Source of the DNA: Shinella fusca
GTDB lineage: Bacteria; Pseudomonadota; Alphaproteobacteria; Rhizobiales; Rhizobiaceae
Direction of reading: 5' to 3'
Assembly: GCF_014203155.1 (NCBI RefSeq)
Contig: NZ_JACHIK010000003.1
Coordinates: 310,001-374,000, forward strand
DNA: 64,000 nt
Part shown: piece by piece, positions 1 through 9,249 of the stretch
Layout: each line of letters begins with the position of its first letter
How positions within the stretch are numbered: position 1 is the stretch's first letter
Position numbers and translations under genes: made by a program
Notes under the pieces: generated by a model
What the model saw: only the letters and a program-made list of their open reading frames with translations
Databases searched by the model: none
What the model was told of the DNA's origin: nothing

Positions 1-1230
1 GATGGCAAAGGCGGGGCGGCGGAAGCGGTCCTTGAGGCGCGAGGCGAGGAGGCCGACGACGCCGGGATGCCAGCCCTCGCGGGCCGTCAGGATCACCGCG
101 GCGCCCTCGCCCGTGCCGTATTCGGCCTCGGCTTCCGCCTCCGCCTCGGCCAGCATGGCGACTTCCATCGCCTGGCGCTCGCGATTGAGCTCATCGAGCT
201 GCTTTGCGATGCGCTCGGCCTCGCCCGGCTCGTCGATGGTGAGCAGCCGGCTGCCGAGCGCGGCATCGCCGATGCGCCCGCCGGCATTGATGCGCGGGCC
301 GACGAGGAAGCCGAGATGGTAGGGCGTCACGGGCCCGCCGATGCCCGCCTGCTTGAGGAGCGCCGTCAGGCCCGCATTGCCGAGATGGCGCGCGGCGACG
401 AGGCCCTTCACCACATAGGCACGGTTGAGGCCCTTCAGCGGAACGACGTCGCAGACCGTGGAGAGCGCCACCAGATCGAGCATGGAAAGAAGGTCGAAGC
501 TCGCGGCCCGCGCATCGCCCCGCGCCTTCAAGAGCCGCTGGAGGGCGACGAGGACGAGGAAGACGACGCCGGCGGCCGACAGATGCCCCTGCCCCGAAAG
601 ATCGTCCTCGCGGTTGGGATTGACCAGCGCAAGTGCCGGCGGCAGCGCCTCGCCGACCTGGTGATGGTCGATGACGACGACGTCGATGCCGCGCTCGCGC
701 GCAACGGCGAGCGATTCGTGGCTGGTCGAGCCGCAGTCGACCGTGACGATCAGTTGCGCGCCGCGGTCGATGAGCTGGCCGATGGCGTTGGGGTTCGGCC
801 CGTAGCCCTCGAAGATGCGATCGGGAATGTAGATTTCCGCCGGCACGCCGAAATGGGCAAGGAAGCGGTAGAGCAGCGCCGAGGAGGCAGCGCCGTCGAC
901 GTCATAGTCGCCGAAGATCGCGACCCGTTCGCCCCGCTCGATGGCGCGCGCCAGCCGCTCCGTCGCCGCCTCGCAGTCCATCAGGCTATAGGGCTCCGGC
1001 ATCAGGCGGCGCAGGGTCGGATCGAGGAATTCCAGCGCCGTCTCGAAGGCGACACCGCGGCCGGAAAGCACGCGGGCGATGAGGTCCGGCAGGCCGTGCG
1101 TCTGGCTCATCGCCAGCGCGCGGTTCTCCCCCGCCTGATCAAGCCGCGCCACCCAGCGCTGGCCGGTCGCCGAGCGCTCGACGCCGAGGAAGGCCCGGCT
1201 GACGGGATCTGCGTTTTCCAGCATGCTCAT
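1..1230 (-). CDS. recJ: Single-stranded-DNA-specific exonuclease RecJ (N-terminal part, cut by window edge)
   Basis: RecJ degrades single-stranded DNA 5' to 3' in recombination and mismatch or base-excision repair. The minus-strand reading frame starts at ATG 1230-1228 and stays open to base 1, giving the first 410 residues; the C-terminus lies outside the window. The DHH-phosphoesterase signature is plain: a D-Y-D-V-D-G motif beginning near residue 108 and a DHH triad at about 188-190, followed by a glycine-rich NAGGRIGDAALG motif typical of the family. The gene lies upstream of recJ's usual neighbour glpX/hom in rhizobia; here hom is about 200 bp away on the same strand. The long plus-strand frame over the same bases is antisense shadow. 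Confidence 0.95.
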   Translation of the reverse strand, partial: MSMLENADPVSRAFLGVERSATGQRWVARLDQAGENRALAMSQTHGLPDLIARVLSGRGVAFETALEFLDPTLRRLMPEPYSLMDCEAATERLARAIERGERVAIFGDYDVDGAASSALLYRFLAHFGVPAEIYIPDRIFEGYGPNPNAIGQLIDRGAQLIVTVDCGSTSHESLAVARERGIDVVVIDHHQVGEALPPALALVNPNREDDLSGQGHLSAAGVVFLVLVALQRLLKARGDARAASFDLLSMLDLVALSTVCDVVPLKGLNRAYVVKGLVAARHLGNAGLTALLKQAGIGGPVTPYHLGFLVGPRINAGGRIGDAALGSRLLTIDEPGEAERIAKQLDELNRERQAMEVAMLAEAEAEAEAEYGTGEGAAVILTAREGWHPGVVGLLASRLKDRFRRPAFAI

Positions 1231-1274
1231 GGACGCGTGTCTCTCCAGGCTGCTTGCTCCCTCGCCTCCTCTAT

Positions 1275-1350
1275 CGTCATGCTCGGGCTTGACCCGAGCA
1301 TCCACACCCGTGGGTGCCGATGGATCCTCGGGTCAAGCCCGAGGATGACG
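1275..1350. repeat. Rhizobial palindromic intergenic repeat, copy 1
   Basis: Two inverted copies of a core reading CTCGGGCTTGACCCGAG, each bounded by CGTCAT and ATCC, face each other with a short spacer. Each half is itself a palindrome. The same core recurs at 10687-10840 and 23686-23776, so this is a dispersed element. It sits in the hom-recJ gap and could form a strong hairpin in the transcript. No coding potential is seen. Confidence 0.8.
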
Positions 1351-1426
1351 TCGATGGGGGGAGCGAGGCTCGTCAGCCGACCGATCTTCAGCTTACCGAT
1401 ATCACGCCGCGCCGGAGAAGACAGGC

Positions 1427-2755
1427 TCAAGCCGCCTTCGGCCGCTCGATGCGGATGACCTGCGGTTCGCCGACGAGGTAGCCTTCGCTCTTGACGGAAG
1501 CGACGGCCTTGCGGACGGAATCCTCCATCGTCGCGTGGGTGACGAGGATGATCGTCTTGGGATCGCTCGATTCGGCGGTCGGCTGGCCGCGCTGCACGAT
1601 GGATTCGAGCGAGATGCCGTTTTCCGCCATGTGCCGTGCGATGCTGGCGAAGACGCCGGTGCGGTCCTCCACTGAGAGGCGGATGAAATAGCCGCCGTGG
1701 TGCTTCCTGATCTGCGCGCGCTCGTAGGGCGCGAGCGCCGCGGCCGGGCGGCCGAGGACGGGCACCGTCTGCGCGCCCGGGCGGCTTTTCGCGATATCGG
1801 CGATGTCGCCGAGCACGGCCGAGGCCGTGGCGTTGCCGCCGGCACCGGGGCCGACCATCAGCAGTTCGCCGAGAATGTCGGATTCGATCGCCACGGCGTT
1901 CGTCACGCCGTCGACCTGCGCGATGACGCTGTCGAGCGGCACCATCGTCGGATGCACGCGCTGTTCGACGCCGGTGTCGGTCTTCTGCGCGACGCCGAGC
2001 AGCTTGATGCGGTAGCCGAGGTCGGCGGCGGCGCGGATATCGTCGATGGAGATGTTGGTGATGCCTTCGAGATAGATGTCGTCGGCCGAAATCCTCGTGC
2101 CGAAGGCAAGCGTCGTCAGGATCGACAGCTTGTGCGCCGTATCGTTGCCCTCGATGTCGAAGGCGGGATCGGCCTCGGCATAGCCGAGCCGCTGGGCTTC
2201 CTTGAGGCACGCCTCGAAGGAAAGCCCCTCCTTCTCCATCTTGGTGAGGATGTAGTTGCAGGTGCCGTTCATGATCCCGTAGACGCGGGAGATCGTGTTG
2301 CCGGTGAGCGATTCCCGCAGCGCCTTGATGACCGGGATGCCGCCGGCGACGGCCGCCTCGTAGTTGAGGAGCGCGCCGTGCTTTTCGGCAAGGGCGGCAA
2401 GCTCGACGCCGTGGGCGGCAAGCAGCGCCTTGTTGGCCGTGACGACGTGGACGCCGCGCGACAGCGCCGCCTTGACGGCGGCAAGGGCCGGATCGCCCGC
2501 TCCGCCCATCAGCTCCACGAAGACGTCGATCTTCGCCTCGCGTGCGAGCGCGACGGGTTCGTCGAACCATTCGGCACCGGAAAGATCGACGCCGCGGTCG
2601 CGGCCCCTGGTGCGCGCGGTAACGGCGACGATGTCGATCGGCCGGCCGCACGTCGTCGTGAGCATATCCCTGCGTTCGACGAGAATCTTCGCGAGCGAGG
2701 CACCAACGGTCCCCAAGCCCGCAATGCCGATCTTCAGGGCATCAGCCATGGTCAT
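1427..2755 (-). CDS. hom: Homoserine dehydrogenase
   Basis: Reduces aspartate semialdehyde to homoserine with NAD(P)H, the branch point to threonine and methionine, in the cytosol. The 442-residue protein opens with a Rossmann fold (IGIAGLGTVGASLAKIL, from about residue 9), carries the family motifs NYEAAVAGGIPVIK and GIMNGTCNYILTKM, and ends in an ACT domain (GGYFIRLSVEDRTGVFASIA onward), the usual seat of threonine feedback. Length is normal for the ACT-bearing form. The start could be the first ATG or the one two codons in (MADALKIG). A terminator-like hairpin separates it from the upstream aminotransferase, so it probably has its own promoter. Confidence 0.95.
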   Translation of the reverse strand: MTMADALKIGIAGLGTVGASLAKILVERRDMLTTTCGRPIDIVAVTARTRGRDRGVDLSGAEWFDEPVALAREAKIDVFVELMGGAGDPALAAVKAALSRGVHVVTANKALLAAHGVELAALAEKHGALLNYEAAVAGGIPVIKALRESLTGNTISRVYGIMNGTCNYILTKMEKEGLSFEACLKEAQRLGYAEADPAFDIEGNDTAHKLSILTTLAFGTRISADDIYLEGITNISIDDIRAAADLGYRIKLLGVAQKTDTGVEQRVHPTMVPLDSVIAQVDGVTNAVAIESDILGELLMVGPGAGGNATASAVLGDIADIAKSRPGAQTVPVLGRPAAALAPYERAQIRKHHGGYFIRLSVEDRTGVFASIARHMAENGISLESIVQRGQPTAESSDPKTIILVTHATMEDSVRKAVASVKSEGYLVGEPQVIRIERPKAA

Positions 2756-2775
2756 GTCCTAACGTTTTGGAAGAA

Positions 2776-2799
2776 GCCCTCCGCAGACACGCGGAGGGC
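2776..2799 (-). terminator. Hairpin terminator after the aminotransferase
   Basis: A 9-bp perfect stem GCCCTCCGC/GCGGAGGGC with a 6-base loop lies between the aminotransferase stop (2806) and the hom start (2755). Read on the minus strand it is followed by a pyrimidine-rich TTCTTCC, weaker than a pure U-tract. Confidence 0.6.
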
Positions 2800-2805
2800 G
2801 GATTT

Positions 2806-4023
2806 TCAGCGATGGGCGTTCAGCGAGATGACGTTGTGCATCGTCTCGTCCGCCGTGGAGAGGAACTTCTTGATGTTGCGCGCGGCCTGGCGGATGCGGT
2901 GCTCGTTCTCGACCAGCGCGAGGCGGACGTAGTCGTCGCCCAGTTCGCCGAAGCCGACGCCCGGCGCCACGGCGACGTCCGCCTTCTCGACGAGCAGCTT
3001 GGAGAATTCCAGCGAGCCGAGGTGGCGGAACTTTTCCGGGATCTTCGCCCAGGCGAACATGGTGGCGGCGGGCGGGGGAACCTCGAAGCCCGCCTTGCCG
3101 AAGCTCTCGACCATGACGTCGCGGCGGCGCTTGTAGACGTTGCGTACCTCGGCGATGTCCGAGCCGTCGCCGTTGAGCGCATGGGTCGCGGCCACCTGGA
3201 TCGGCGTGAAGGCGCCGTAGTCGAGGTAGGACTTCACGCGCGTCAGCGCGGCGATCAGGCGCTCGTTGCCGACGGCAAAGCCCATGCGCCAGCCGGGCAT
3301 GGAGAAGGTCTTGGACATGGAGGTGAACTCCACCGTCACGTCCATGGCACCCGGAACCTCCAGAACGGAGGGCGGCGGCGTGTCGTCGAAGTAGATTTCC
3401 GAATAGGCAAGGTCGGAGAGCACGATGATGTCGTGCTTCTTCGCAAAGGCGATGACGTCCTTGTAGAAATCGAGCGTAGCGACCTGCGCCGTCGGGTTCG
3501 ACGGGTAGTTGAGGATCAGTGCCAGGGGCTTGGGAATCGAGTGGCGCACGGCCCTTTCCAGCGGCGGGAAGAAGCTCTCGTCCGGCTCGACGGGAATGGA
3601 GCGGATCACACCGCCGGTCATCAGGAAGCCGAAGGCGTGGATCGGATAGGTCGGGTTCGGGCAAAGGATCACGTCGCCCGGCGCGGTGATCGCCTGCGCC
3701 ATGTTGGCAAAGCCTTCCTTGGAGCCGAGGGTCGCGACGACCTGCGTTTCCGGGTTGAGCTTCACGCCGAAGCGGCGGGCGTAATAGGCGGCCTGCGCGC
3801 GGCGAAGGCCGGGAATGCCCTTGGAGGAGGAATAGCGGTGCGTGCGCGGGTCCTGCACCACTTCGCACAGCTTGTCGACGATGGCTTTCGGTGTCGGCAG
3901 GTCGGGGTTGCCCATGCCAAGGTCGATGATATCGGCGCCACCCGCTCGCGCGCTTGCCTTCAAACGGTTGACCTGTTCGAAAACATACGGCGGCAGACGC
4001 CTGACCTTGTGAAACTCTTCCAT
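2806..4023 (-). CDS. Class I/II PLP aminotransferase (AlaC / LL-diaminopimelate-aminotransferase-like)
   Basis: A fold-type I PLP aminotransferase of 405 residues. Visible are the substrate-side motif DLGMGNPDLPTP, the NYPSNPTAQ motif, and the Schiff-base lysine (about K238) in SMSKTFSMPGWRMG. Rhizobial relatives are annotated variously as alanine transaminase (AlaC), LL-diaminopimelate aminotransferase (DapC/DapL-like) or aspartate aminotransferase. Placement directly upstream of hom, an aspartate-family amino acid gene, fits a role in that pathway, but substrate is inference. Start chosen at the first ATG, giving MEEFHKVRRLPPYVF, the normal N-terminus for this subfamily. Confidence 0.88.
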   Translation of the reverse strand: MEEFHKVRRLPPYVFEQVNRLKASARAGGADIIDLGMGNPDLPTPKAIVDKLCEVVQDPRTHRYSSSKGIPGLRRAQAAYYARRFGVKLNPETQVVATLGSKEGFANMAQAITAPGDVILCPNPTYPIHAFGFLMTGGVIRSIPVEPDESFFPPLERAVRHSIPKPLALILNYPSNPTAQVATLDFYKDVIAFAKKHDIIVLSDLAYSEIYFDDTPPPSVLEVPGAMDVTVEFTSMSKTFSMPGWRMGFAVGNERLIAALTRVKSYLDYGAFTPIQVAATHALNGDGSDIAEVRNVYKRRRDVMVESFGKAGFEVPPPAATMFAWAKIPEKFRHLGSLEFSKLLVEKADVAVAPGVGFGELGDDYVRLALVENEHRIRQAARNIKKFLSTADETMHNVISLNAHR

Positions 4024-4198
4024 CTTTTACCCCGTTAGGCGCGGAGCCCCTCGGGCGGCTTTGCCAAAGGGCGCGAAACCCCGCGCGAATCAAGTGACCG
4101 ATTACGGGCGAAAGCGTTCAAAATGAAGGCGCTCCGCCCATGCCGGCGGCCTTGCGGCCACCTTTCGCTTTGCGGCCAAACGGCCGGAAAGGCAAGCG

Positions 4199-4537
4199 CT
4201 ATTTCTGGCCTTCGATCTCGGCGAGCGTCGCCTTGCCGTGCCCTTCGCGCAGCGCCTGCAATTCGGCGAGCTGGCGGCGGTATTCCGCGTCCGAGATCGC
4301 GCCGGAGCTGCGGCGCTTGGAAAGCGCCGTCAGGCGCGCGCCGTATTCGGCGGCTTCCGCATCGCTCATCTGCTGCGTCTCGGCGGTGACGATGGCGGTG
4401 ATGTCCGGATAGACCTCGGCCCGGTTGGCGCCGGCATTGATCGAGGGATCGCGCGCGGCCGGGCTGCAGGACGCCAGCACCGCCGGCAGGGCGGCAACGA
4501 GAAGGGCGGCGGCGACGCGCCTGAATTCGAACGCCAT
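4199..4537 (-). CDS. Small lipoprotein of unknown function
   Basis: A 112-residue protein starting at ATG 4537-4535 (MAFEFRR...). It has a hydrophobic signal segment followed by a lipobox, L-A-S-C, so it should be processed and lipidated at that cysteine and reach the periplasmic face of a membrane. The mature part is charged and helical, with a C-terminal helix pair (SDAEAAEYGARL and ISDAEYRRQLAELQALREG). A longer upstream in-frame extension would bury the signal peptide, so the shorter start is preferred. It is transcribed divergently from phaC with a 125-bp gap. Function unknown. Confidence 0.75.
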   Translation of the reverse strand: MAFEFRRVAAALLVAALPAVLASCSPAARDPSINAGANRAEVYPDITAIVTAETQQMSDAEAAEYGARLTALSKRRSSGAISDAEYRRQLAELQALREGHGKATLAEIEGQK

Positions 4538-4662
4538 ATGGCTGTATGCTCCTGTCGAGACGACGGGTTCCAAGTCTTGCCGGGAAAGGCTTTCAGGCCC
4601 TTGTAATCTGTTTCGGAGAGAATGTAAAAATACAAAAGTAACAATAAAATCGGGAGGGAGCG

Positions 4663-6519
4663 ATGGCCGAGGACAGCAAAGCGGGCACACGCGATGCAGC
4701 CGGAGCGAAGCCCGGTTTCCAGCCGTTCGATCCCGCCGCGATCGAGCCCTATATCGTCAAGGATCCCGAGGCGCTGACGGTGAACCTTGCGCGCACCGTC
4801 GAGCAACTCGGCAAGGCCGCCTCCGCCTGGCTTGCCCCGCGCGAGAGCGGCGAGAAGGTCGACACCGTCGCCGAGCCGATGGTCGACATGGTCAAGACGC
4901 TCTCCAAGGTCTCCGAATACTGGCTGGCGGACCCGCGCCGCACGCTGGAAGCGCAGACCATGCTGCTCGGCAGCTATTTCACCATCTGGTCGCGCACGCT
5001 GAACCGCCTCGGCGGGCAGGAAGTCGAGGACGCGCCCGATCCGCACGCCAGGGACAAGCGCTTTGCCGACGAGGACTGGGTGAAGAACCCGTTCTTCGAT
5101 TTCCTGCGGCAGGCCTATTTCGTGACCTCGGACTGGGCGGAAAAGCTCGTCTCGGACGCCGAGGGCCTCGACGAGCACACGCGTCACAAGGCCGGCTTCT
5201 ATGTGAAGCAGATCGCCAGCGCCATCTCGCCGACCAACTTCGTCACGACCAACCCGCAGCTCTACCGCGAGACGGTCGCCTCGAACGGCGCGAACCTCGT
5301 GCGCGGCATGAAGATGCTGGCGGAGGACATCGCCGCCGGCCAGGGCGACCTGAAGCTGCGCCAGACGGACACCAGCAAGTTCGCCATCGGCGAGAACATG
5401 GCGCTGACGCCCGGCAAGGTGCTGGCGCAGAGCGACGTCTGCCAGGTCATCCAGTACGACGCGACGACGGAAAAGGTGCTGAAGCGCCCTCTCCTCATCT
5501 GCCCGCCGTGGATCAACAAGTTCTATATCCTCGACCTCAACCCGGCAAAATCCTTCATCAAATGGGCGGTCGACCAGGGCCACACGGTCTTCGTCATCTC
5601 CTGGGTGAACCCGGACGAGCGCCATGCGGAAAAGGACTGGGAATCCTATGCCCGCGAGGGCATCGGCTTCGCGCTCGATACGATAAAGCAGGCGACCGGC
5701 GAGGAAGAGGTCAACGCCATCGGCTATTGCGTCGGCGGCACGCTGCTCGCCGCGACGCTCGCCCTCCACGCCCGCGAGGGCGACAGGCGCATCCGCACGG
5801 CGACGCTCTTCACCACGCAGGTCGACTTCACCTTTGCCGGCGACCTGAAGGTCTTCGCCGACGAGGACCAGATCGACCTCATCGAGCGCGGCATGAAGGC
5901 GACGGGCTACCTCGACGGCTCGAAGATGGCGACCGCCTTCAACATGCTGCGCGCCTCGGAGCTGATCTGGCCCTATTTCGTCAACAACTACCTGAAGGGT
6001 CAGGACCCGATGCCCTTCGACCTTCTCTACTGGAATTCAGATTCCACGCGAATGCCCGCCGCCAACCACTCGTTTTACCTTCGCAATTGTTATTTGAACA
6101 ACAACCTCACCAAAGGCAAGATGATGCTGGGCGGCGCGCCGGTATCGCTGAAGGACATCAAGATCCCGATCTACAACCTCGCCACCAAGGAGGACCATAT
6201 CGCGCCGGCGAAATCGGTCTTCGTCGGTTCGAAGTTCTTCGGCGGCAAGGTCACCTATGTCATGGCCGGCTCCGGCCACATCGCCGGCGTCGTCAACCCG
6301 CCGGACAAGAACAAGTACCAGTATTGGACCGGCGGGCCGGTGAAGGGCGAATTCGAGGACTGGGCGGCCAAGGCGAAGGAAACACCCGGCTCCTGGTGGC
6401 CGCACTGGCACGAATGGATCAAGGCCGAGGACAACCGCATGGTGCCGGCCCGCAAGACCGGCGGCACGATGAACTCCATCGAGGAAGCCCCGGGGTCCTA
6501 CGTGCGCGTTCGTGCGTAA
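4663..6519 (+). CDS. phaC: Class I poly(3-hydroxyalkanoate) synthase
   Basis: Polymerises (R)-3-hydroxyacyl-CoA into polyhydroxyalkanoate on carbon-storage granules. The 618-residue protein has the class I layout: an N-terminal domain and an alpha/beta-hydrolase catalytic domain. The lipase-like box G-Y-C-V-G-G places the nucleophile at about Cys356, with Asp at about 511 (ATKEDHIAP) and His at about 539 (GSGHIAG) completing the triad. A strong ribosome site (GGGAGGGAGCG) precedes the ATG. No phaA, phaB or phaR is adjacent in the window. The AT-rich leader just upstream (about 4600-4655) probably holds its promoter. Confidence 0.96.
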   Translation: MAEDSKAGTRDAAGAKPGFQPFDPAAIEPYIVKDPEALTVNLARTVEQLGKAASAWLAPRESGEKVDTVAEPMVDMVKTLSKVSEYWLADPRRTLEAQTMLLGSYFTIWSRTLNRLGGQEVEDAPDPHARDKRFADEDWVKNPFFDFLRQAYFVTSDWAEKLVSDAEGLDEHTRHKAGFYVKQIASAISPTNFVTTNPQLYRETVASNGANLVRGMKMLAEDIAAGQGDLKLRQTDTSKFAIGENMALTPGKVLAQSDVCQVIQYDATTEKVLKRPLLICPPWINKFYILDLNPAKSFIKWAVDQGHTVFVISWVNPDERHAEKDWESYAREGIGFALDTIKQATGEEEVNAIGYCVGGTLLAATLALHAREGDRRIRTATLFTTQVDFTFAGDLKVFADEDQIDLIERGMKATGYLDGSKMATAFNMLRASELIWPYFVNNYLKGQDPMPFDLLYWNSDSTRMPAANHSFYLRNCYLNNNLTKGKMMLGGAPVSLKDIKIPIYNLATKEDHIAPAKSVFVGSKFFGGKVTYVMAGSGHIAGVVNPPDKNKYQYWTGGPVKGEFEDWAAKAKETPGSWWPHWHEWIKAEDNRMVPARKTGGTMNSIEEAPGSYVRVRA

Positions 6520-6551
6520 CGGGCGGGTTGCATGATGGGTGAGCGGAAATA

Positions 6552-6712
6552 CCCCCCTCTGGCCTGCCGGCCATCTCCCCCACAAGGAGGGAGATCGGCA
6601 AGCGGCAAGACCCTCGCTCAACTCGCAACGCTAAAGAGGGGCGAAACGGCCCTCCAACCAATCTCCCCCCTTGTGGGGGAGATGGCCGGCAGGCCAGAGG
6701 GGGGTGAGCGGC
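6552..6712. repeat. RIME-like rhizobial intergenic mosaic element
   Basis: Two large inverted arms, 6552-6595 and 6661-6705, share CCCCCTCTGGCCTGCCGG and a following ATCTCCCCC block, and each arm contains its own smaller hairpin (ATCTCCCCC/GGGGGAGAT). This matches the published plan of RIME1 elements of Rhizobium: about 100-150 bp, two palindromes, intergenic. The right arm ends within 10 bases of the sfsA start codon. The short open frame across it is not a gene. Confidence 0.75.
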
Positions 6713-6713
6713 A

Positions 6714-7433
6714 ATGATCTTCGATCCGCCGCTCGTTACCGGCACGCTCGTGCAGCGCTACAAGCGTTTTCTCTTCGACGCCGTCCTCGACGACGGGTCG
6801 GCGATCACGGGCTCCTGCCCCAATACCGGCTCCATGCGCGGGCTGACGGCGCCGGGTTCGCGCATCTGGATGTCGACGAGCGACAGCCCGACACGCAAGC
6901 ACCGCCATCGCCTCGAACTGGTGGAGGCAGACGGCACCGTTGTCGGCATCAATACGGGCCTGCCGAACCGCCTTGCCGAGGAAGCGATCCGGGCCGGTCT
7001 CGTCGCCGATCTCGCCGCCTATCCGGTGCTGGAGCGCGAGAAGAAATATGGCCGCAATTCGCGCATCGACATCCTGCTCTCCGGCGATGGCCGCCCATCC
7101 GCCTATGTCGAGGTGAAGAACGTCCATTTCCGCCGTACGACCGGCCTTGCCGAATTTCCCGACACGGTGACGGCGCGCGGGGCAAAGCACCTTGAAGAGC
7201 TCGGCGACATGGCGGAGGCCGGTTTCCGCGCCGTCATGCTCTATCTCGTCCAGCGCGAGGACTGCGATCTCTTCCGCATCTGCGCCGATCTCGACCCGTT
7301 CTATGCGGCCGGCTTCCGGCGGGCGCTTTCGCGCGGCGTCGAAGCCTATGCCGTCAAATGCGCGGTGACGGCGCGGCAAATTCAGCCCGTGGCGTCGATC
7401 GCCATGGACGAACCCGGTCCGGCTGTTTTATGA
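6714..7433 (+). CDS. sfsA: SfsA family protein (sugar fermentation stimulation protein homologue)
   Basis: The 239-residue protein matches SfsA end to end: an OB-like N-terminal part ([14 protein letters not shown]), the conserved CPNTGSM motif, and a nuclease-like domain with R-x-D-I-L-L and YVEVKNVHF, resembling PD-(D/E)XK active sites. SfsA was named from effects on maltose metabolism in E. coli, but its molecular role is unsettled; nucleic-acid binding is likely. The ATG lies directly beyond a RIME-like repeat whose purine-rich end (GAGGGGGGTGAG) acts as the only plausible ribosome site. map follows 31 bp downstream, and the two are commonly paired in Rhizobiales. Confidence 0.93.
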   Translation: MIFDPPLVTGTLVQRYKRFLFDAVLDDGSAITGSCPNTGSMRGLTAPGSRIWMSTSDSPTRKHRHRLELVEADGTVVGINTGLPNRLAEEAIRAGLVADLAAYPVLEREKKYGRNSRIDILLSGDGRPSAYVEVKNVHFRRTTGLAEFPDTVTARGAKHLEELGDMAEAGFRAVMLYLVQREDCDLFRICADLDPFYAAGFRRALSRGVEAYAVKCAVTARQIQPVASIAMDEPGPAVL

Positions 7434-7464
7434 ACGGTCTGCAAAGACCAGTGAAAGCTCGACC

Positions 7465-8292
7465 ATGGTAACCTATATCGACGCGACCTCCGCGCCGCTG
7501 AAGAACACCGGCGTGATCCGCCTCTACGACGCCGAGGCCTTCGAAGGCATGCGCAAGGCCTGCCAGCTCACGGCGCGCTGCCTCGACGAGCTCTACCCGC
7601 TGGTCAAGCCGGGCGTCGCCACGGACGTGATCGACCGCTTCGTCCTCGAATTCGGCATGGACAACGGCGCCCTGCCCGCGACGCTCAACTATCGCGGCTA
7701 CACGAAATCCACCTGTACCTCGATCAACCACGTCGTCTGCCACGGCATTCCCAACGACAAGCCGCTGCGCGAGGGGGATGTCGTCAATATCGACGTCACC
7801 TACATCCTCGACGGCTGGCACGGCGATTCGAGCCGCATGTATCCGGTCGGCGAGGTCAAGCGCGCCGCCGAGCGCCTGCTGGAAGTCACCCATGAATGCC
7901 TGATGCGCGGCATCGCTGCCGTCCGCCCCGGCGCGCGAACCGGCGCCATCGGCGAGGCGATCCAGACCTATGCGGAGGCCGAGCGCTGCTCGGTCGTGCG
8001 CGATTTCTGCGGCCACGGCGTCGGTCGGCTCTTCCACGATGCGCCGAACATCCTGCATTACGGCCGCGCCAACGAAGGCCCGGAAATGAAGGAAGGCATG
8101 ATCTTCACCATCGAGCCGATGATCAATCTCGGCCGCCCGCATGTGAAGGTGCTGTCCGACGGCTGGACGGCGGTGACGCGCGACCGCTCGCTCTCCGCCC
8201 AGTACGAGCATACCGTCGGCGTGACGGCAGACGGCTGCGAGATCTTCACGCTCTCGCCCGGCGGCCTCGACCGCCCGGGCCTTCCGGCATAG
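7465..8292 (+). CDS. map: Methionine aminopeptidase, type I
   Basis: Removes the N-terminal methionine from nascent proteins in the cytosol using a two-metal centre. All five metal ligands can be placed: D110 (VVNID), D121 (GDSSR), H184 (FCGHGVG), E217 (TIEPM) and E248 (QYEHT), with the substrate-binding histidine at H93 (VCHGIP). Length (275) is slightly longer than the E. coli enzyme through a short N-terminal arm. It lies between sfsA and radC, with only 7 bp to radC, so these three probably form one transcript. Confidence 0.96.
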   Translation: MVTYIDATSAPLKNTGVIRLYDAEAFEGMRKACQLTARCLDELYPLVKPGVATDVIDRFVLEFGMDNGALPATLNYRGYTKSTCTSINHVVCHGIPNDKPLREGDVVNIDVTYILDGWHGDSSRMYPVGEVKRAAERLLEVTHECLMRGIAAVRPGARTGAIGEAIQTYAEAERCSVVRDFCGHGVGRLFHDAPNILHYGRANEGPEMKEGMIFTIEPMINLGRPHVKVLSDGWTAVTRDRSLSAQYEHTVGVTADGCEIFTLSPGGLDRPGLPA

Positions 8293-8299
8293 GCCGCCC

Positions 8300-9112
8300 A
8301 TGACGCGCCCGCGCGCAGGAGACGAGCCGACATCTCCCGCCGATATGGCGGACGACCTCTTCGAGGAGGCCGACGAGCGCGGCCATTTCTTCGAGCGCCC
8401 CGCCCGGGCAACGCCCGCCAAGGCCCTTCCCGCAGCGGACGACAAGCACTATCACGGCCACCGCGAGCGCCTGCGCACCCGTTTCCGCGACAACGGCGAC
8501 ACGGCGCTTGCCGATTACGAGATCCTCGAGCTCCTGCTCTTCCGCCTCATTCCCCGCCGCGACACCAAGCCGATAGCCAAGGCCCTGCTCGACCGCTTCG
8601 GCACGCTCTCCGGCGTCTTCGGCGCGACGCCCGCGCTGCTGCAGGAGGTCAAGGGCATCGGCGAGGCTGTGGCGCTCGACCTGAAGCTCATCGCCGCGGT
8701 CGCCCAGCGCACGCTGAAGAGCGAGATCCGCAACAAGACGGTCCTCTCCTCCTGGTCCTCGCTCATCCAGTATTGCCACGCCGCCATGGCGCACGAACCG
8801 CGCGAGCAGTTCCGCATCCTCTTCCTCGACAAGCGCAACACGCTGATCGCCGACGAGGTGCAGGGCCGCGGCACGGTGGACCATACGCCGGTCTATCCGC
8901 GCGAGGTGGTGCGCCGGGCGCTGGAACTTTCGGCGACCGCCATTATCCTCGTCCACAATCACCCGTCCGGCGATCCCACCCCGTCGCGGGCAGACATCGA
9001 CATGACGAAGACAATCGTGGAAACCGCCCGTCCGCTTGGTATTACCGTGCATGACCACATCATCATCGGCAAGGACGGGCATGCCAGCCTCAAGGGGCTG
9101 AGACTTATGTAG
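8300..9112 (+). CDS. radC: RadC family JAB-domain protein
   Basis: A 270-residue RadC-family protein. The N-terminal half carries helix-hairpin-helix-like sequence ([19 protein letters not shown]); the C-terminal half is a JAB/MPN metalloprotease-like fold with the signature [11 protein letters not shown] at about 219-229, retaining both histidines, the serine and the aspartate of the zinc site. The name reflects an old link to DNA repair that has been disputed; the biochemical role is unproven. It is immediately downstream of map. Confidence 0.92.
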   Translation: MTRPRAGDEPTSPADMADDLFEEADERGHFFERPARATPAKALPAADDKHYHGHRERLRTRFRDNGDTALADYEILELLLFRLIPRRDTKPIAKALLDRFGTLSGVFGATPALLQEVKGIGEAVALDLKLIAAVAQRTLKSEIRNKTVLSSWSSLIQYCHAAMAHEPREQFRILFLDKRNTLIADEVQGRGTVDHTPVYPREVVRRALELSATAIILVHNHPSGDPTPSRADIDMTKTIVETARPLGITVHDHIIIGKDGHASLKGLRLM

Positions 9113-9249
9113 GATTCCAGAATCGGGTGATCGCTCTTTCATCCGATTGAAACGGTTTGCTGCCACATTCGGTTGACGAACATGATCCGGCGAAGACAAT
9201 TGCTGCGATGCAATATGATTCTTCCCGTGGAAGACTGAGGCAATCTCAT

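Noticed and set aside
67-1458. Long plus-strand frame opposite recJ
   Set aside because: It is antisense to RecJ, whose DHH motifs are unmistakable; high GC keeps the opposite frame open.
4538-4690. N-terminal extension of the small lipoprotein
   Set aside because: It would place the lipobox signal peptide in the middle of the protein and runs into the phaC leader.
6532-6717. 61-codon frame before sfsA
   Set aside because: Lies wholly inside the RIME-like inverted repeat and has no protein-like features.
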